A DNA stretch of 64,000 nucleotides, from contig CADEDN010000001.1 in NCBI GenBank assembly GCA_902826095.1, forward strand, positions 186,001 to 250,000, given 5' to 3'. Numbering within the stretch: the stretch's first letter is position 1; each line of letters starts with the position of its first letter. Positions 1-8,574 of the stretch are shown here, in pieces. This stretch comes from an uncultured Alphaproteobacteria bacterium (GTDB taxonomy: Bacteria > Pseudomonadota > Alphaproteobacteria > Caulobacterales > Parvularculaceae). A program made the translations under genes and the position numbers. A model generated the notes under the pieces. That model saw only the letters and a program-made list of their open reading frames with translations. It did no database searches and had not been told where the DNA came from.

Positions 1-1
1 A

Positions 2-1408
2 ACCCTCTTCTTTCTCGCGCTCGCCGCGCTGATTGCGCCGGGCTGTTCCTCTGGTCCGATCGGCGCCGTCACCGGGATTTTCGGCGATGGCGATGACGAG
101 GAGGAAAGTGACGTTGAAAAAAAGGACGAGGACGCGGAGGCAAAGGAAGACCGGATCTCAATTCTCGCTGTTGACGAAGTGATTGAGGCCGACCCGCGCT
201 TTGCTGGCAAGACGATTGAGTTGCCGCCTGCTTACACCAACGCATCATGGCCGACGCCGGGCGGCGAGGCCGACCACACGCTCCATCATCTGGCGGCTGC
301 GGTCACGCTTGAAAAGCAATGGTCGGCCGATGTCGGCAAGGCGGCGGAACGCTCGCGCCTGACATCGCCGCCGATCGTCGCGGACGGCGCGCTGTTCGTG
401 ATTGACGCAAGAGCGACAGTGTCTGCGCTTGATGTCGAGACCGGCAAGGTGAAATGGGAGACCGAACTCGCTCCGAAAATAAAGGAGAAATTTCGCGTTC
501 GCGACGTGCTCTCGCGCACCAAGGCGGCGGAAGTCGGTTTTGGCGGCGGCGTGTCCTATGAGAACGGCAAACTGTTCGTGACGTCGGGCTTTGGATTCGC
601 CGCGGCGCTCGACGCGGCGACAGGCGAAGAACTCTGGCGCTACCAGACCGACGCTCCGGTTCGGACGCCGCCGACCGCCTATCGGGGCAATGTCTATTTT
701 GTGACGAACACCAATGACGCGGTCGCCCTTGATCAGGCGACGGGGGAGAAGAAGTGGAACTTTCAATCGTTTGAGGAATCTGCACGAATCCTCTCGTCCG
801 CGAGCCCCGCCGCGGCGGGCGATCTTATCGTCGCCCCGTTTTCGTCTGGCGAAGTCGTCGCATTCCTTGCGGATTCCGGCCGGCCAGTCTGGAATGACAC
901 GCTTGCGCGCAACACGCAGCTGACCGCGCTCTCGACGCTTAACGACATCGCCGGCAGCCCGGTCATTGACCGCGGGCTTGTATACGCCGTCAGTCACGCA
1001 GGCCGACTCGTCGCTATTGACATCCGGACAGGGCGGCGCGCGTGGGAGGCGCCGATCGCGAGCCTGCAGATGCCTTGGGTCGCCGGCGAATACATCTTCA
1101 TAATCTCGGTCGATGCTGAACTCGTCTGCCTGAACCGTGAAGACGGCGCGGTTGTCTGGGTCTCGCAACTGAAGCGTTTCGACAACGTAAAAAAACGAAA
1201 AGGCCGAATTGCCTGGGCAGGTCCGATTCTCGCCGGCGATGCGCTCATTCTTGTGTCAACTGACGGAAAAATGGCGAAGGTGTCGCCGACCGACGGCGGC
1301 GTCATCGAAACGAAGAAAATCGACAACGGCTCAGTGATCGCGCCGATCGTCGCGGACGAACGCATTTTCGTGCTGACACAGGAAGGAAAGCTCTACGCTT
1401 TCCGGTAG
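2..1408 (+). CDS. bamB: BamB, outer membrane assembly beta-propeller lipoprotein (5' end cut by window)
   Basis: The frame is open from the window edge, so the true start lies upstream. The first visible residues are the end of a hydrophobic signal segment followed by IAPGC, a usable lipobox, then an acidic linker rich in D and E and a PQQ-like beta-propeller. Repeated blade motifs such as ALDVETGKVKWE, ALDAATGEELWRY, ALDQATGEKKW and AIDIRTGRRAWE are clear. BamB is the lipoprotein of the BAM complex that helps fold outer membrane proteins; it acts at the periplasmic face of the outer membrane. Der follows after three bases, a bamB-der pairing common in proteobacteria. Identification is by repeat pattern and neighbour. 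Confidence 0.85.
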   Translation, partial: TLFFLALAALIAPGCSSGPIGAVTGIFGDGDDEEESDVEKKDEDAEAKEDRISILAVDEVIEADPRFAGKTIELPPAYTNASWPTPGGEADHTLHHLAAAVTLEKQWSADVGKAAERSRLTSPPIVADGALFVIDARATVSALDVETGKVKWETELAPKIKEKFRVRDVLSRTKAAEVGFGGGVSYENGKLFVTSGFGFAAALDAATGEELWRYQTDAPVRTPPTAYRGNVYFVTNTNDAVALDQATGEKKWNFQSFEESARILSSASPAAAGDLIVAPFSSGEVVAFLADSGRPVWNDTLARNTQLTALSTLNDIAGSPVIDRGLVYAVSHAGRLVAIDIRTGRRAWEAPIASLQMPWVAGEYIFIISVDAELVCLNREDGAVVWVSQLKRFDNVKKRKGRIAWAGPILAGDALILVSTDGKMAKVSPTDGGVIETKKIDNGSVIAPIVADERIFVLTQEGKLYAFR

Positions 1409-1411
1409 ATC

Positions 1412-2791
1412 ATGTCTGAGGCCGTCAAGATTGCGATTGTCGGCCGCCCGAATGTCGGCAAGTCGACGCTCTTCAACCGGCTTGTCGGGAAGAAACTCGC
1501 GATTGTCGATGATACGCCGGGCGTGACGCGCGATCGCCGCGAGGGCGATGCGCGCCTCGGCTCCCTTACATTCATCGCCATCGACACGCCGGGTCTTGAG
1601 GAAGCGCCAGAAGCGGCTCTTGAGGGCCGGATGCGCCAGCAAACCGAAAAAGCGATCGATGAAGCCGCCGCGACGGTGTTTGTCGTTGATGCGCGCACGG
1701 GCGTCACGCCGCTGGATCAGCGTTTCGGCGAGTTGCTGCGTAAGAGCGGCAAAAAGGTCATTGTCGTCGCCAACAAGGCGGAAAGCGCGGCTGGTGAAGC
1801 AGGAGTCCTCGACGCCTGGCGGCTGGGTCTTGGCGAGCCGATCGCCATGTCGGCGGAGCATGCGCAAGGATTCGCGGATCTTGAGGACGCGTTAAGGCCG
1901 ATCATGCGGGAAGCGTCCAACTTGGATTTGAACGCAACGGACAGCGAGGAGGGCTGGGACAATCCGCTCAAACCCTTGCGCGTGGCGATTGTCGGGAGAC
2001 CGAACGCAGGCAAGTCGACGCTTGTAAACCGCCTCATAGGCGAAGACCGGATGCTGACCGGGCCTGAGGCCGGCATCACCCGCGATTCAATTTCCATCGA
2101 ATGGCGCTGGAAGGGACCAGACCGCATTTGGCCGATCAAGCTCTTTGACACTGCGGGGATGCGGAAAAAAGCCAAGGTGCAGTCAAAGCTCGAAAAGCTT
2201 TCGGTCGCCGACGCGCTGCGGGCCATCCAGTTCGCTGAGGTCGTCGTTTTGTTAGTCGATGCGCAATCGCCGCTCGAAAAACAGGACATGCAGATCTCCG
2301 ACTTGGTGCTTCGAGAAGGACGCGCGCTCGTCATCGCCGCCAACAAATGGGATCTGATCGAAGACAAGGACGCGGTCTCGAAAGCGATCCGCGAAACAGC
2401 GGAACACCATCTGGCGCAGGCGCCGCGCATTCCGGTCGTGTTCTTTTCGGCGGAAACCAGCAAGGGGGTTGATCGCCTGATGCCGGCCGTCACCAAAGTG
2501 TATGTTGACTGGAATGCGCGGGTGAAGACGCCGGACCTTAATGACTGGCTTCGCGCCGCCGTCGACAAGCACCCGCCGCCTGCGGTGTCGGGCCAGCGCA
2601 TCAAGCTGCGCTACATCGCCCAGACAAAGACGCGCCCGCCGACTTTCGTCGCCAAATGCACCCGCGCGGAAGAGGTGCCCGCCGCCTATCGTCGCTATCT
2701 CGTGAACGGCATCCGCGAGGCGTTCGACCTCTGGGGCGTGCCGATCAGGCTGATCCTCGACAAACCGGACAACCCTTTTGCAGAGGATTGA
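1412..2791 (+). CDS. der: Ribosome biogenesis GTPase Der (EngA)
   Basis: 459 residues with the diagnostic tandem of two GTPase domains. The first G1 loop is GRPNVGKST near residues 10-18 with DTPG at about 52; the second is GRPNAGKST near 193-201 with DTAG and NKWD. A KH-like domain fills the last ~90 residues. Der binds the 50S subunit and is needed for its maturation. The ATG lies three bases after the bamB stop, so the two are probably co-transcribed. Length and motif order are normal for the family. Confidence 0.97.
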   Translation: MSEAVKIAIVGRPNVGKSTLFNRLVGKKLAIVDDTPGVTRDRREGDARLGSLTFIAIDTPGLEEAPEAALEGRMRQQTEKAIDEAAATVFVVDARTGVTPLDQRFGELLRKSGKKVIVVANKAESAAGEAGVLDAWRLGLGEPIAMSAEHAQGFADLEDALRPIMREASNLDLNATDSEEGWDNPLKPLRVAIVGRPNAGKSTLVNRLIGEDRMLTGPEAGITRDSISIEWRWKGPDRIWPIKLFDTAGMRKKAKVQSKLEKLSVADALRAIQFAEVVVLLVDAQSPLEKQDMQISDLVLREGRALVIAANKWDLIEDKDAVSKAIRETAEHHLAQAPRIPVVFFSAETSKGVDRLMPAVTKVYVDWNARVKTPDLNDWLRAAVDKHPPPAVSGQRIKLRYIAQTKTRPPTFVAKCTRAEEVPAAYRRYLVNGIREAFDLWGVPIRLILDKPDNPFAED

Positions 2792-2803
2792 AAGACAATC
2801 CGG

Positions 2804-3511
2804 TTAAAGCCGGAATTTCTGCGCGATGCCGTCATAGGCCGTCGACGCAGCCTTCAAAATGAGCGGCGCGATCTCGTTTGGATCTGGCAGACTCTCGGGC
2901 TTTTCACCGGGCATCGCTTCAGCGCGCATTTTCGTGCGCATGGCGCCCGGATCGATGATGGCGACGCGCACCCCAGCTTGCCGGGTCTCTTCCGCGTATG
3001 TCCTGGCGAGCATTTCCAGCGCCGCTTTTGACGCGGCATAGGCGCCCCAAAACGGGCGCGCAATTTCCCCGCTGACTCTTGACGTCATGACGACGACCCG
3101 CGCCGCGCCGCTTGCGCGCAACAACGGATCGAGCGTCCGAAGCAAGCGCCAGTTCGCCTCGACATTGATGTCGAAAACGCGCCGCCAGACTTTCGGCGCG
3201 ATATCCGGGATCGGCGCCAGTTCGCCGAGAACGCCGGCGTTCAACACGAGAATGTCAAGTCTTGGGTATCGCTTCGACAAAGCTGGGCCGAGTTGATCGA
3301 CAATCTCAAACTCGGCGAGATCGGCCGGTATCAGCGAGGCGGAACCGCCCGCCGCTATGATCTCGTCGTCGAGCTCTTCAAGCGCGCCGACGGTGCGCGC
3401 GAGAGCGAGCACATGCGCGCCTGCTTTCGCGAGCGCAAGCGCCGCGGCGCGGCCGATGCCGCGAGAAGCGCCGGTGACCAGCGCGGTCTTGCCCGAAAAA
3501 TCAGCGTCCAT
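2804..3511 (-). CDS. SDR-family NAD(P)-dependent oxidoreductase
   Basis: 235 residues, classical short-chain dehydrogenase. TGASRGIG (13-20) is the cofactor loop, NAG (91-93) follows the fourth strand, and YAASK (158-162) supplies the catalytic Tyr and Lys, with Ser upstream in VMTSRVSG. Substrate cannot be told from sequence; the layout resembles YciK-type enzymes. It is convergent with der, with 12 bases between the stops. A TetR regulator lies 41 bases upstream on the same strand, so the pair may be co-transcribed. Confidence 0.88.
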   Translation of the reverse strand: MDADFSGKTALVTGASRGIGRAAALALAKAGAHVLALARTVGALEELDDEIIAAGGSASLIPADLAEFEIVDQLGPALSKRYPRLDILVLNAGVLGELAPIPDIAPKVWRRVFDINVEANWRLLRTLDPLLRASGAARVVVMTSRVSGEIARPFWGAYAASKAALEMLARTYAEETRQAGVRVAIIDPGAMRTKMRAEAMPGEKPESLPDPNEIAPLILKAASTAYDGIAQKFRL

Positions 3512-3552
3512 GGGCGCGTCTTGCCTCCTCGGAGCGGCGACATCAAGGGGCG

Positions 3553-4233
3553 TCAGTCTGCAAGGATGATGCGCTCGGCGAGCGCGCGCGTGTGCTTTTC
3601 CGCCGACTTCAGCGTCGGGCTTGATTCCGGCCCCATCCCGATGAAGAGCTTGACGCCCTCCTCAAGGCTGAAAAGCTGCAGCACGATTTCCCGCGCGCGT
3701 TCTTCGCTGGCGCCGGGCCGCGCCGCTCGCACGAGCAGGTAGATGAACCTGCCGATTTCCCGATAGAGCTCACGAATGAGCTCCTTGCCGGCGGCGTCGC
3801 TCGCCGCATACCCCCACATCTGAAAGAACAGGGGGTGGGACTTGCGCCCATTCGACACATAGAACGTGACAATGTTGAGCAGAATTTCGAGCGGCGAATC
3901 GCGGTCTTCCTCAAACTGGTCGATATGCGCTTCAACATAATCAGCGAGCGCTTCGCGCAACGTCGCTTCAATGAGGGCGCGCTTTGAATCGAAATAGTAA
4001 TTGACGTTGCCGACCGAGAGCCCGGACTCATCGGCGATCTTGCGTAGCGAGAGGCCGGCGTGGCCGTCGCGCTCGAAAACACGTCTTGCTGCAATGAGGA
4101 TTTGTCGAAGCGTATTTGCGCCTTTCGGCGACAGATCCTTAACAAGCGCCACGCTTGGGCGCGCGCGTTGAAGGTCGGATAGGTGGCGGCGAATCTGGCC
4201 GACCGCCAGCCTCGTCGCGTCGTCAGCCCCCAC
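3553..4233 (-). CDS. TetR/AcrR-family transcriptional regulator
   Basis: 226 residues. The helix-turn-helix sits near residues 36-85, with the typical LRKIADESGLSVGNVNYYF recognition region; the rest is a helical ligand-binding domain of unknown specificity. The start is GTG at 4233, and a TATAAC -10-like hexamer on the same strand (4253-4248) would place the transcript start only about 8 bases upstream, so the mRNA may be nearly leaderless. It probably controls the SDR gene behind it and itself. Several CTAAA/TTTAG repeats upstream are candidate operators. Confidence 0.88.
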   Translation of the reverse strand: MGADDATRLAVGQIRRHLSDLQRARPSVALVKDLSPKGANTLRQILIAARRVFERDGHAGLSLRKIADESGLSVGNVNYYFDSKRALIEATLREALADYVEAHIDQFEEDRDSPLEILLNIVTFYVSNGRKSHPLFFQMWGYAASDAAGKELIRELYREIGRFIYLLVRAARPGASEERAREIVLQLFSLEEGVKLFIGMGPESSPTLKSAEKHTRALAERIILAD

Positions 4234-4255
4234 TACAACCCCGCCTTGTTATAGA

Positions 4256-4347
4256 CTAACAAAATTTTAGCCAACGGTGCTTGACGACGCCAGCGGACAT
4301 CGCTAAATCCCCGCTAAATTTTAGGACGAGTGAGCTAAAAGTCACTC
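4256..4347. promoter_or_regulatory. Cluster of CTAAA-type palindromes, candidate TetR operators
   Basis: Between the TetR gene and trmFO there are CTAACAAAATTTTAG (4256-4270), the half-site CTAAAT (4303-4308) and the perfect odd palindrome CTAAATTTTAG (4314-4324). The separate inverted repeat GAGTGA...TCACTC (4328-4347) follows. They overlap both the TetR promoter region and a plus-strand promoter (TTGACG 4281-4286, 17 bp, TAAATC 4304-4309). Autoregulation by the adjacent TetR protein is an inference. Confidence 0.4.
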
Positions 4348-4469
4348 CATATCTTTCCGCGATCGTCTGGCGATTAAAGACACGCGACACAGGTCCTTAG
4401 GTGCGGCTATTCTCCCCCAAGCTGCATTTTCGGGCGAGGCCGCGACGGTTTACCGTCGCGGCCTTTTTC
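4316..4469 (+). ncRNA. Candidate small RNA between tetR and trmFO
   Basis: No coding frame is convincing here, yet the plus strand has a promoter-like TTGACG-N17-TAAATC ending at 4309 and, about 150 nt later, a strong intrinsic terminator. No plus-strand gene ends at that terminator, which suggests an independent short transcript. Its single-stranded part includes TCTCCCCCAAGCTGC (4411-4425), which is complementary to the sRNA-like element at 58.7-58.85 kb with one G-U pair. Not matched to any RNA family I can name. Confidence 0.4.
4438..4469 (+). terminator. Rho-independent terminator
   Basis: Perfect 11-bp stem GGCCGCGACGG / CCGTCGCGGCC with a TTTA loop, followed by TTTTTCT on the plus strand. 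The minus-strand side lacks a T run, so this is not a good terminator for trmFO, which ends beside it. Confidence 0.75.
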
Positions 4470-4473
4470 TTGT

Positions 4474-5868
4474 TTATTCAGCAGCTTGGCGTGCATTTTT
4501 AAGCCACTGGTTGAGGTCAGCCAAAGCCCGCCGCGACAGCGCGCGCTTTCGCTCGCGACCGCGGTCCTTGCCCTTGATGGGGCGGCCACCAGCGTCAGTT
4601 CTCGGCTCGGTGATCTCGGGGAAGAGGCCAAAATTCACGTTCATCGGCTGGAAGCTCTGCCTGCCCCCTGAAAGGTGCCCTGCCGTGATGTGGTGGAGGA
4701 GGGCGCCGAGCGCAGTCGTCCATGGCGGCGGAACGGCGGAGCCGCCGAGCGCGTCGCCCGCCGCGAACCGACCCGCGAGAAGGCCGACCGCAGCGCTTTC
4801 GAGATAGCCCTCGACGCCCGTCATCTGCCCGGCGAAGCGGAGCGCCGGCCGCGCCTTCAGCCGCAGCGATCCGTCGAGCAGTTTCGGCGAGTTGAGGAAC
4901 GTGTTGCGATGGATGCCGCCAAGGCGCGCGAATTCCGCTTTTTCGAGCCCCGGGATCAGTCGGAACACGTCGACCTGGCTTCCATGCTTCAGCTTGGTCT
5001 GGAACCCGACCATGTTCCAGAGAGACCCCAGCGCATTGTCCTGACGAAGCTGCACGACAGCGTAGGGCCAACGCCCGGTCCTTGGATCGTCGAGCCCGAC
5101 CGGCTTCATCGGCCCGTAGCGAAGCGTGTCGACCCCGCGCTCGGCCATGACTTCGACCGGAAGGCAGGCCTCGAAATAAGGCGTCGACTTCTCCCACTCC
5201 TTGAACTCTGTCTTTTCGCCCGCCATTAGCGCGGCATAAAATACCGCATACTGATCTTTATCCATCGGGCAGTTGATATAGTCGGCGCCGTCGCCGCCTG
5301 GACCTGATTTGTTATAACGCGACTGCATCCAGGCGACGCTGAAATCAATCGAGTCCTTGTAGACGATCGGCGCGATCGCGTCGAAAAAGGCGAGCGCATC
5401 TTCGCCGGTGACCTCGCGGATCGCCGAGGCGAGCGCCGGCGTCGTCAGCGGGCCGGTCGCGACGACGACGTTCGCCCAATCCGCCGGCGGAAGGCCCGCG
5501 ATCTCTCCGAGTACAAATGAAATATTTGGATGCGCCTTCAGCGTGTTCGTCACCGCCGATGAAAACGCCTCGCGATCGACGGCGAGCGCGCCGCCCGCAG
5601 GCACCTGGTTCGCGTCGGCGCATTTCATGATGAGGGAGTCCGCGCGGCGCATTTCCTCATGGAGAAGGCCGACCGCGTTGTTCTCCTTGTCGTCGGAGCG
5701 GAAGGAATTCGAGCAGACAAGCTCGGCGCAGTCGCCGGTCTTGTGCGCTTCGGTCATTTTCTGCGGGCGCATCTCATGGATGACGACTTTGGCGCCGGCC
5801 TGCGCCGCCTGCCACGCCGCCTCGCTCCCCGCGAGCCCCGCGCCGACGATGTGGATGGGATCAGTCAT
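4474..5868 (-). CDS. trmFO: TrmFO, folate- and FAD-dependent tRNA (uracil-54-C5) methyltransferase
   Basis: 464 residues. The N-terminus starts with the FAD-binding [11 protein letters not shown], followed by the family motif [12 protein letters not shown] with the conserved Cys, and [10 protein letters not shown] further on. TrmFO makes ribothymidine at position 54 of the T-loop using methylene-THF and FADH2, in place of the SAM-dependent TrmA. The ATG at 5868 gives a normal N-terminus. Single-gene unit on the minus strand. Confidence 0.96.
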   Translation of the reverse strand: MTDPIHIVGAGLAGSEAAWQAAQAGAKVVIHEMRPQKMTEAHKTGDCAELVCSNSFRSDDKENNAVGLLHEEMRRADSLIMKCADANQVPAGGALAVDREAFSSAVTNTLKAHPNISFVLGEIAGLPPADWANVVVATGPLTTPALASAIREVTGEDALAFFDAIAPIVYKDSIDFSVAWMQSRYNKSGPGGDGADYINCPMDKDQYAVFYAALMAGEKTEFKEWEKSTPYFEACLPVEVMAERGVDTLRYGPMKPVGLDDPRTGRWPYAVVQLRQDNALGSLWNMVGFQTKLKHGSQVDVFRLIPGLEKAEFARLGGIHRNTFLNSPKLLDGSLRLKARPALRFAGQMTGVEGYLESAAVGLLAGRFAAGDALGGSAVPPPWTTALGALLHHITAGHLSGGRQSFQPMNVNFGLFPEITEPRTDAGGRPIKGKDRGRERKRALSRRALADLNQWLKNARQAAE

Positions 5869-6348
5869 TGCCGCAAAGCCTTACCCTGCCGCCGCCGCGC
5901 TGCGAAGGCGAGGGAGCGGCCGAAAGGGTGCGTCGAGAATGATCGCTCGCCAATAAGTGCAGGTTTTTTTCCAGGACGCCCTCACTTTGTATTTCGGCCG
6001 TCCGCGCTGCGTCCAGCGCGAAAAGCCCGGCTATTCCCGACCCAAAAAGCCAGGCAAATGTCGCGGGCGCGCGATCGGCGCCGTTCGCCCGATAGGGGCG
6101 CCCGCCCGCCGAGCCAGCCGCCGCCAATTTTGAAGTCGCCGCCATTCCTGTCCTTCGCCCTTTCGCCGTCCGTCGCCTCGCCGCGCGATAGCGCGGCGCC
6201 GCCAACCCTTAACGCGCGGTCGCCCCGAACTCCGTCGCCCGAAAACGCAATGTAATGCCGCCGCCAAGGTGTGGGATAAGTTTTTTCGTGAGGAGTGGAA
6301 ACGGGGTAGCCGGGCGATAGGGTTAATCGCCGCGCAAATCAGGCCTGT
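5869..6348. other. 480-base intergenic stretch without a supported gene
   Basis: Upstream of trmFO. Short frames exist on both strands, but their composition (Arg/Ala/Pro-rich) and lack of ribosome-binding sites argue against coding. A TTTTTTT run at 5965-5971 and a TAAGTTTTTTCGTGAGGAGTGG stretch near 6277 stand out from the GC-rich background, but I can assign no function to either. Confidence 0.4.
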
Positions 6349-6525
6349 TTACGTCGCCGCTTTGAGGCGGGCGAGTTCCTGATGAAGTTCGGCGAGCGCC
6401 GCTTTGCCTTCGTCCGGCTCTAGATAGCCGGTGCGACGTGGAAATCGCTCTTCCCAGTCGGCCAATTCGAAATTGCGCCATGGCGTCACGACTGCGCGCC
6501 GCAGCCTGTAAAGTTGCGCGAACAT
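6349..6525 (-). CDS. Small hypothetical protein, 58 residues
   Basis: A short frame behind the ECF41 sigma gene. From the ATG at 6525 it reads MFAQLYRLRRAVVTPWRN and ends in an Ala/Leu/Lys-rich helix (AALAELHQELARLKAAT). Composition is protein-like: aromatic and charged residues are spread through it, and there is a TGYLEPDEG segment in the middle. The open frame extends 26 codons further up without another ATG/GTG. It lies 77 bases after the sigma-factor stop on the same strand. No homologue recognised. Confidence 0.45.
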   Translation of the reverse strand: MFAQLYRLRRAVVTPWRNFELADWEERFPRRTGYLEPDEGKAALAELHQELARLKAAT

Positions 6526-6601
6526 TGTCTTGCGGATGACGCCGACATTGACCTTGCGCGACGCTTCCGCCGGGCGCGGCGCGCTTCCTGTCTGTGCTTC
6601 A

Positions 6602-7498
6602 TCACTCGTTCAAGAACGCCGACTGCGCCGTGACAGTGCGCAATTTTTCCGGATTGCGGGCGACATAAACCGCGGTGATGCGCTCTCCATCAGAATCGAT
6701 CGACAAAGTCTGGTTGAGTTCTCCTTCCTGAAAGAGAAGGAACGACGGCGCGCCGTTGATTGTCGCAGTCCTGAAGGCAGGCATGATCCCGAGCCGCATC
6801 GCTTTTTGCACGAGCCCGGCGAAGAAGCGCGCGACCTTGTCGGCGCCGACGATCGGGTTCAACGCCGCGGTCTTTACGCCGCCGCCATCCGACCAGGCGA
6901 TGGCGTCTTTGGCGAGCAGGGTTTCGAGGTTCATTGCGTCGCCGGTCGCGATCGCCTCTGAAAATTTCATCAACAGCGCTTCATGTGACTCTCGCGCCAC
7001 CTTCCGGATCGGCCGCATTTCGCGAACGGCTTTTCGCGCGCGCGAGGCGAGCTGTCGGCAGGCCGCTTGGGACTTGCCGAGCGCTGCGGAGATTTCGGGG
7101 AACGACCTTTCAAACACGTCACGGAGGAGGAACTCCGCGCGCTCCGGCGGCGAGAGCTTCTCAAGCGTCATCAACAGCGCGAAGGAAAGATCGTCAGCGT
7201 ATTCCATGGTGTTCTCCGGCGACAATCCGTCGGTAACGGCGATCGGCTCCGGCAGCCAAGGTCCGACATAGGTCTCGCGCCTCTTACGGGCGGATTTCAT
7301 CTCGTCGAGGCAAAGGCGCGTCGCGATGGTGACGAAATAGGCTTCGGGCGACCTGATGTCGTCCGAAGCCCCTTGCATCGCGCGGATGAACGTCTCCTGC
7401 ACGATGTCTTCCGCGTCCGCCGCAGAGCCCAACATGCGATAGGCGAGTCCGAAAATGCGCCTTTGGCATAGCTGAAATTCATCGGCGAGTGTCTTCAT
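6602..7498 (-). CDS. ECF41-type RNA polymerase sigma factor with SnoaL-like C-terminal domain
   Basis: 298 residues from the ATG at 7498, which overlaps the preceding stop (ATGA). Sigma region 2 (AYRMLGSAADAEDIVQETF) and region 4 (FPEISAALGKSQAACRQLASRARK) are clear. Then come the linker WLPEP, a DGGG motif in the SnoaL-like extension and a C-terminal NPEKL (family NPDKL). These three marks define ECF41, in which the extension rather than an anti-sigma factor controls activity. ECF41 genes are typically adjacent to carboxymuconolactone decarboxylase-type genes, as here. Longer frames upstream overlap that gene and are not credible starts. Confidence 0.9.
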   Translation of the reverse strand: MKTLADEFQLCQRRIFGLAYRMLGSAADAEDIVQETFIRAMQGASDDIRSPEAYFVTIATRLCLDEMKSARKRRETYVGPWLPEPIAVTDGLSPENTMEYADDLSFALLMTLEKLSPPERAEFLLRDVFERSFPEISAALGKSQAACRQLASRARKAVREMRPIRKVARESHEALLMKFSEAIATGDAMNLETLLAKDAIAWSDGGGVKTAALNPIVGADKVARFFAGLVQKAMRLGIMPAFRTATINGAPSFLLFQEGELNQTLSIDSDGERITAVYVARNPEKLRTVTAQSAFLNE

Positions 7499-8034
7499 GC
7501 GGCCTTGGCGACGGCGACCGGCCTGTCGCCGATTTTGACGCCAACGCATTCCTTCGAAAAACCGAGACCGGCTTTCGTCATTGGGTAAAGGCGCGAGGCC
7601 TGCAATGCGAAAGTCAGATCGACGACCGCCTTGTCTCCCCATTTCGCCCGCACTTCGTCGCGGATCGCGTCGGCGGGTTCGCGCCGCGCGACGCGGTCGG
7701 CGAAGAGATATCCGGTCGCCGCATTCTCGCTCATGGCGCTGATGTCGCGTGCGAGGACGGCGCCGATATCGCTGTCGGCGATCCCTGCTTCGCGCGCCAT
7801 ATCAACGACGATCTGCACGCAGGGGCCGCAATCCTCTGTCATCGCGCCGACAAGGCGCGCCGCCGCAAGCGCTTCCTTCGGCGCCGCTTCAGCATGGCGC
7901 GCGAGTTTCGACACGGCGAGAAACTTGAAGAAGGCGGAGGGCGAGACGTCGAGCAGATGGCGCATATAGCTGACATCGTAGCTGTAACGAGCGCCAAAGC
8001 GCGCGATCATTTTTTGGGCGATCCATTTACGCAT
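7495..8034 (-). CDS. Carboxymuconolactone decarboxylase/AhpD-like protein
   Basis: 179 residues from the ATG at 8034. The centre has EDCGPCVQIVVDMAREAG, a CxxC motif on the helix that carries the redox Cys pair in AhpD-like members. The fold is all-helical. It probably acts as a peroxidase/alkylhydroperoxidase-type or isomerase-like enzyme; the substrate is unknown. The start overlaps the upstream gene by 8 bases and the stop overlaps the sigma gene by 4, so all three are tightly coupled. Such genes are the usual targets of ECF41 sigma factors. Confidence 0.82.
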   Translation of the reverse strand: MRKWIAQKMIARFGARYSYDVSYMRHLLDVSPSAFFKFLAVSKLARHAEAAPKEALAAARLVGAMTEDCGPCVQIVVDMAREAGIADSDIGAVLARDISAMSENAATGYLFADRVARREPADAIRDEVRAKWGDKAVVDLTFALQASRLYPMTKAGLGFSKECVGVKIGDRPVAVAKAA

Positions 8035-8407
8035 GGCGCTCCGCTTTCGAAGGGAAGGCCGCCCATAGCGACAGCGCGGCCGGCAAGACCACAAGGCCCC
8101 ATTCGACGCCGGCGTGATGGGAATGGCCGCCGAGGAGGCCGACGACATGGATTGCGGCGTGCGCGCTGAAGAACGCCGCGCCAGCGACCGCCGCCGGCCA
8201 GTAATGCGGCCGCCACGCCCGCGCGAGGAGCGCAAGTCCGGCGACCGCATAGGCGGCGCCGACATCGGCTACGAAATGCGCATTGAAGGGGCCGGTGTCG
8301 GCAACGCCTGGCGTCGTCTCAAACCATCGCCGCCCGGCGGCGAGCATCAAGGCGCCGTTGCCAGCCGCAAGGACGCCGAGAATCCCTGAAAGCGCGCGTT
8401 TGATCAT
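8027..8407 (-). CDS. Small integral membrane protein of the ECF41 operon
   Basis: 126 residues with about four hydrophobic segments (ALSGILGVLAAGNGALMLAAG; AAYAVAGLALLARA; WPAAVAGAAFFSAHAAIHVVGLL; WGLVVLPAALSLWAAF). His residues cluster in the third loop (HAAIH, GGHSHH). No family name can be assigned with certainty. It is the first gene behind the ECF41-type promoter, about 20 bases downstream of the predicted transcript start. Confidence 0.75.
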   Translation of the reverse strand: MIKRALSGILGVLAAGNGALMLAAGRRWFETTPGVADTGPFNAHFVADVGAAYAVAGLALLARAWRPHYWPAAVAGAAFFSAHAAIHVVGLLGGHSHHAGVEWGLVVLPAALSLWAAFPSKAERHA

Positions 8408-8432
8408 CGATTTCTCCCGATTTCGCTCCTAA

Positions 8433-8459
8433 GACGAACCGGCGGCGCTGTTTGTGACA
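8433..8459 (-). promoter_or_regulatory. ECF41-type promoter
   Basis: On the minus strand the sequence is TGTCACA (8459-8453), exactly 16 bases, then CGTC (8436-8433). This equals the published ECF41 consensus (TGTCACA-N16-CGTC). It lies directly before the operon encoding the ECF41 sigma factor, so autoregulation is the natural reading. Confidence 0.85.
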
Positions 8460-8574
8460 GGAAAGGCGCATTGCGTCGCGGCTTTTATCCGATAGCATGG
8501 CGGCCTCCGCGAGAGAGCCCTGAAGGGACGGTCGCGCGAGACGCGACAGGGGTGTCGTCTAGGGTGGGCGCGGG

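Noticed and set aside
5861..6205. 114-codon minus-strand frame before trmFO
   Set aside because: Ala/Arg/Ser-rich, ends inside trmFO in another frame, and part of it reads like translated GC-rich repeat.
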